Shown here: positions 61,358 through 64,000 of the stretch, piece after piece
Layout: every line of letters begins with the position of its first letter
Numbering within the stretch: the stretch's first letter is position 1
Assembly (NCBI RefSeq): GCF_020921035.1
Contig: NC_063158.1
Coordinates: 22,492,178 to 22,556,177 of the forward strand
Direction of reading: 5' to 3'
DNA length: 64,000 bases
Source: Rhodamnia argentea
Taxonomy: Eukaryota; Streptophyta; Magnoliopsida; Myrtales; Myrtaceae
The notes under the pieces: generated by a model
Database searches by the model: none
Told to the model about the DNA's origin: nothing
The model's input: only the letters and a program-made list of their open reading frames with translations
Translations under genes and position numbers: made by a program

Positions 61358-64000
61358 ATGGCGACCACGTCAACCCTCTCTGCGACCCATCTCTCCTCCC
61401 TCTCCTCCCACCACCACGACCACCACCACAGCCCCCGCGTAGTCCTCTTCTTGAAATCCTCGAAGCCCTCCTCCGGTTTCCCCAAATTCTCTCTCCTTCA
61501 CTCCTCCTCCATTTCAAGACCCGCCGCCGCCGTCGCCAAGGCTGGCGACATCGACACTTCCTTCTTCGACACCGTCAACCCCGACGCCGATGTCGCCTTC
61601 GACCCGCCCGCCCCGCCCGAGGGCTTCGTCCCGCCGCCGTCCTTCGACGACGGCCCCCTCGAGACCGAGGACGAGATCGCCGCCGCGTACGAGGAGCTCT
61701 ACGGGCCCGGGTACAGTGGGGTCAGCGTTCTGGGCAACGACATCTCCGTGATGGACTCGAAGGTGAAGAAGACGACCGGCTTCGGGAAGGTGAAGAGGGA
61801 GAAGGTGAAGGATGGGTTCGACGAGCGGGTGGTTCAGGTGAGGAGGGTCACCAAGGTGGTGAAGGGAGGGAAGCAGCTGCACTTCAGGGCGATCGTGGTC
61901 GTCGGTGACAAGAAGGGCCAGGTCGGCGTCGGCGTGGGGAAGGCGAAGGAGGTCATCGCCGCTGTTCAGAAGTCCGCAGTCAACGCGCGGCGCAACATCA
62001 TCACCGTGCCGATGACCAAGTACCTGACTTTTCCTCACAGGTAAATGGGCGATTGTTTTTTTTGCCCTTTTCCCTTCTTTTTTTTTGTTTAATTATGAAG
62101 GTTTTGGGTGTTTTGTGGTAATGTAGTTTGGATGAGTATTGGATGATGTGTTTGAGGTGGCTGTGGGATGAATGTGGGTGATTAAATGAGTGTTGAGCTT
62201 GAGTGTGTTTTGTGGTAGCAATTTTGCTGTTCCGATAGATGTTGGGGGTATTGGATAACAGAAAGAGGAAAGGGGAGGCGAGATGGATGTAGTTAGCGGA
62301 ATGTGATAGGGTGAATTCTGGAAGATCATGTGTTGTGATGCTCTTGCTCAATAGAAATTGGACTTCGTGAAACTCATCGCAGACCGTGTGAGGAGAGGCC
62401 AAGACGGGTCGCCTTCTGCATCGAGCCGTTGCATCTGCTAATAAAGACTAGCATATAGAAACTCAAAGATTGTAGTTCTGTGTAAGGAAATCTATTCTGT
62501 TGTTGATTCTCGATTTGCTCTAAAGTTGTTTTTCACTGAAAAGCAGCTGGAGGCATCTTCCAACATGGCGCTGGTTTTGTGAGAATGCATTTTGCTAATT
62601 CTAGTTTGTCAATGTTCTTATAAATGTGAAGAAGTAGGGGTCGTTACGCTTTGGAGGTTACCGTTAGCCATCATTTAAAAGTTAGCGTTAGTGATGTGGT
62701 TTGGATGCTTGTGGATTTCTGTCCATTGTATTGTGCTTACGAAGTCGGGATCACCAGGCATAAATGGTTATCAAGAATGTCCATGCGGACATATTCCTCT
62801 TTTGAAAGATACCTGTTCTCTTCCCTGAAGTCGGATCCTTCTGTCGTCTTACTTCTCTAGGTGGTTATCAAGTAGATATGAATTAGTTTATGCTTGAGTT
62901 TGATAGAGATTATGGGATCTTTCTGCTGCCGTGGGTGCCATTACAAATGCTCTGAAGGTGGCTACTTTCAATGATCACAAAATATTGTGCGCAGAGTTTT
63001 GGTATAAATAGCTAGTCTCATTTGATGGCTTGTTGTTTGGAGGTTTCATTGGTTAACCTGGGAAGTGTATTATGTAGCTTCAGAAATTCAGGGAATGGTT
63101 TAGGCAGTCGATTCCGAAAAGCAGTGGATTCCAAAATCATCGGCTTTTGTCAGAATAAAATTTTATATGGACACGTAGAGTTTGTGGTGTTTTCGTTTTT
63201 ACAGTTGAATGTACATTAGGTAGGTTACAGTCTCTCTCAGTTCAGCTGTAGATGCTGGATTTCAGATTGCTAAATGACAACTCTTGTTCAAGTGCTAATG
63301 GTGTTAGTCTTTAATGAACCAAACAATAGTGTCTCTGCCTTGTCTACTTTCGTACATTGAAGCTTTAATACTCGAAAGCTTGTGGGCGATAGTTTGGCAT
63401 CTTACTTTTAGGGGGAAACACATTCTTGTTAGGATGAGGTTTTCCATGCAAGTGGTCTAAAGTTAACTGTTCATCTTGATCAATTGTAGCCAGATCTGGA
63501 AAAACACCCCCCACCCCAACAATTTTGCGCCTTTTAGTGTTGGAATATTATCTGACTTTTCTGGTAGAAGAATGTCGAGTTCTGTGTCTTTGAATTGTTA
63601 AGGTAATGCTGTCCCACCGGGCATTCCTGTCAGAAGTAATGTCCAGTATTTACTAAGTAAAAGAGTTTTAAGTGTGATGCTGGTAAAGTATTCACTTTCT
63701 GCTGGTGCCTTTGATGGAAGTTCTTTTGGGCATTATCAGTAGTTGAATTTCACCAGGTAGTACACTTCGGGTGCATATGTGGTGTGAGTAAACCTAAACA
63801 TGATTGTTTCTATAATGATTTATGATTTATGCCAGGTCCGAGGGAGATTATGGGGCGGCAAAAGTGATGTTAAGACCTGCTTCTCCTGGTACTGGGGTTA
63901 TTGCCGGAGGAGCTGTGAGGATAGTTCTAGAAATGGCTGGTGTTGAGAATGCTTTGGGGAAGCAGCTCGGGAGCAACAACGCCCTTAACAATGCGAGAGC
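61358..64000 (+). CDS. RPS5: Plastid 30S ribosomal protein S5 (5' part; runs off the window)
   Basis: Exon 1 is 61358-62040 (227 codons plus 2 bases). Exon 2 starts at 63836 and is still open at 64000, so the gene is partial here. The N-terminus ([17 protein letters not shown], then Ser/His/Arg-rich) is a typical chloroplast transit peptide. An acidic, Pro-rich spacer follows. The S5 double-stranded RNA-binding domain starts near residue 154 ([40 protein letters not shown]). Exon 2 gives the second domain ([20 protein letters not shown]). The protein is nuclear-encoded and works in the plastid small subunit near the mRNA entry and decoding side. The upstream in-frame ATG at 61184 would add 58 non-conserved residues; the 61358 ATG was chosen because it begins a canonical transit peptide. 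Intron 1 is 1.8 kb. Confidence 0.94.

Noticed and set aside
1-64000. CRISPR arrays, bacterial operons, organelle DNA insertions or integrated viral genes
   Set aside because: No regularly spaced repeats, no bacterial-type gene clusters, and no long frames resembling organelle or viral proteins were seen.

Overview
The window is nuclear DNA from a flowering plant, most likely a dicot tree. It carries intron-containing plant gene families (RLP4-like receptor, AP2/ERF, Dof, DRM1/ARP, nuclear-encoded plastid RPS5, LEA) with GT-AG introns, CT/GA-rich 5' leaders, AT-rich intergenic DNA and many small transposon remnants. No organelle, bacterial or viral block was recognised. A Eucalyptus or other Myrtaceae source is an inference from the general look of the repeats, not a proven assignment.

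Ten genes can be supported. In order they are: a class B DnaJ co-chaperone (minus, 1.1-2.9 kb); an uncharacterised single-exon small protein (plus, 4.4 kb); an NFD6-like small organelle protein (plus, 8.3-9.7 kb); a yippee-like zinc-binding protein (plus, 13.7-16.9 kb); an ERF repressor with an EAR motif (minus, 20.6-21.2 kb); a malectin-like/LRR receptor-like protein of the RLP4 type (minus, nine exons, 24.5-32.3 kb); a dormancy/auxin-associated DRM1/ARP protein (plus, 37 kb); a Dof transcription factor (minus, 48 kb); a LEA-type protein with a mitochondrial-looking first exon (minus, 53.4-54.3 kb); and the 5' part of plastid ribosomal protein S5 (plus, from 61.36 kb, running off the end). 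Exon boundaries were set by hand so that reading phases join and splice sites are GT-AG. The genes do not form a pathway; this is ordinary plant gene order with long intergenic gaps.

The gaps hold the less ordinary material. One family of 0.5-0.66 kb foldback elements has composite inverted-repeat arms, T-rich and A-rich inner arms and usually a GC-rich core. It occurs at least six times plus a solo arm. Four copies have 9-bp target-site duplications (one perfect, three with one mismatch), which points to Mutator-like MITEs. One copy is nested inside a second MITE family. A separate 229-bp element has a perfect 8-bp duplication and hAT-like ends. A 191-bp tRNA-derived SINE has box A, box B and a 14-bp imperfect duplication.

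Two decayed gene fragments were also found. At 54.9-55.2 kb there is a frameshifted piece of the MutS2 ATPase region (minus), and at 56.7-57.2 kb a degraded SDE5-like fragment (minus). No coding system of an unknown type was found. The best candidates for novelty are the foldback family, the two pseudogene fragments and the uncharacterised 159-residue protein.
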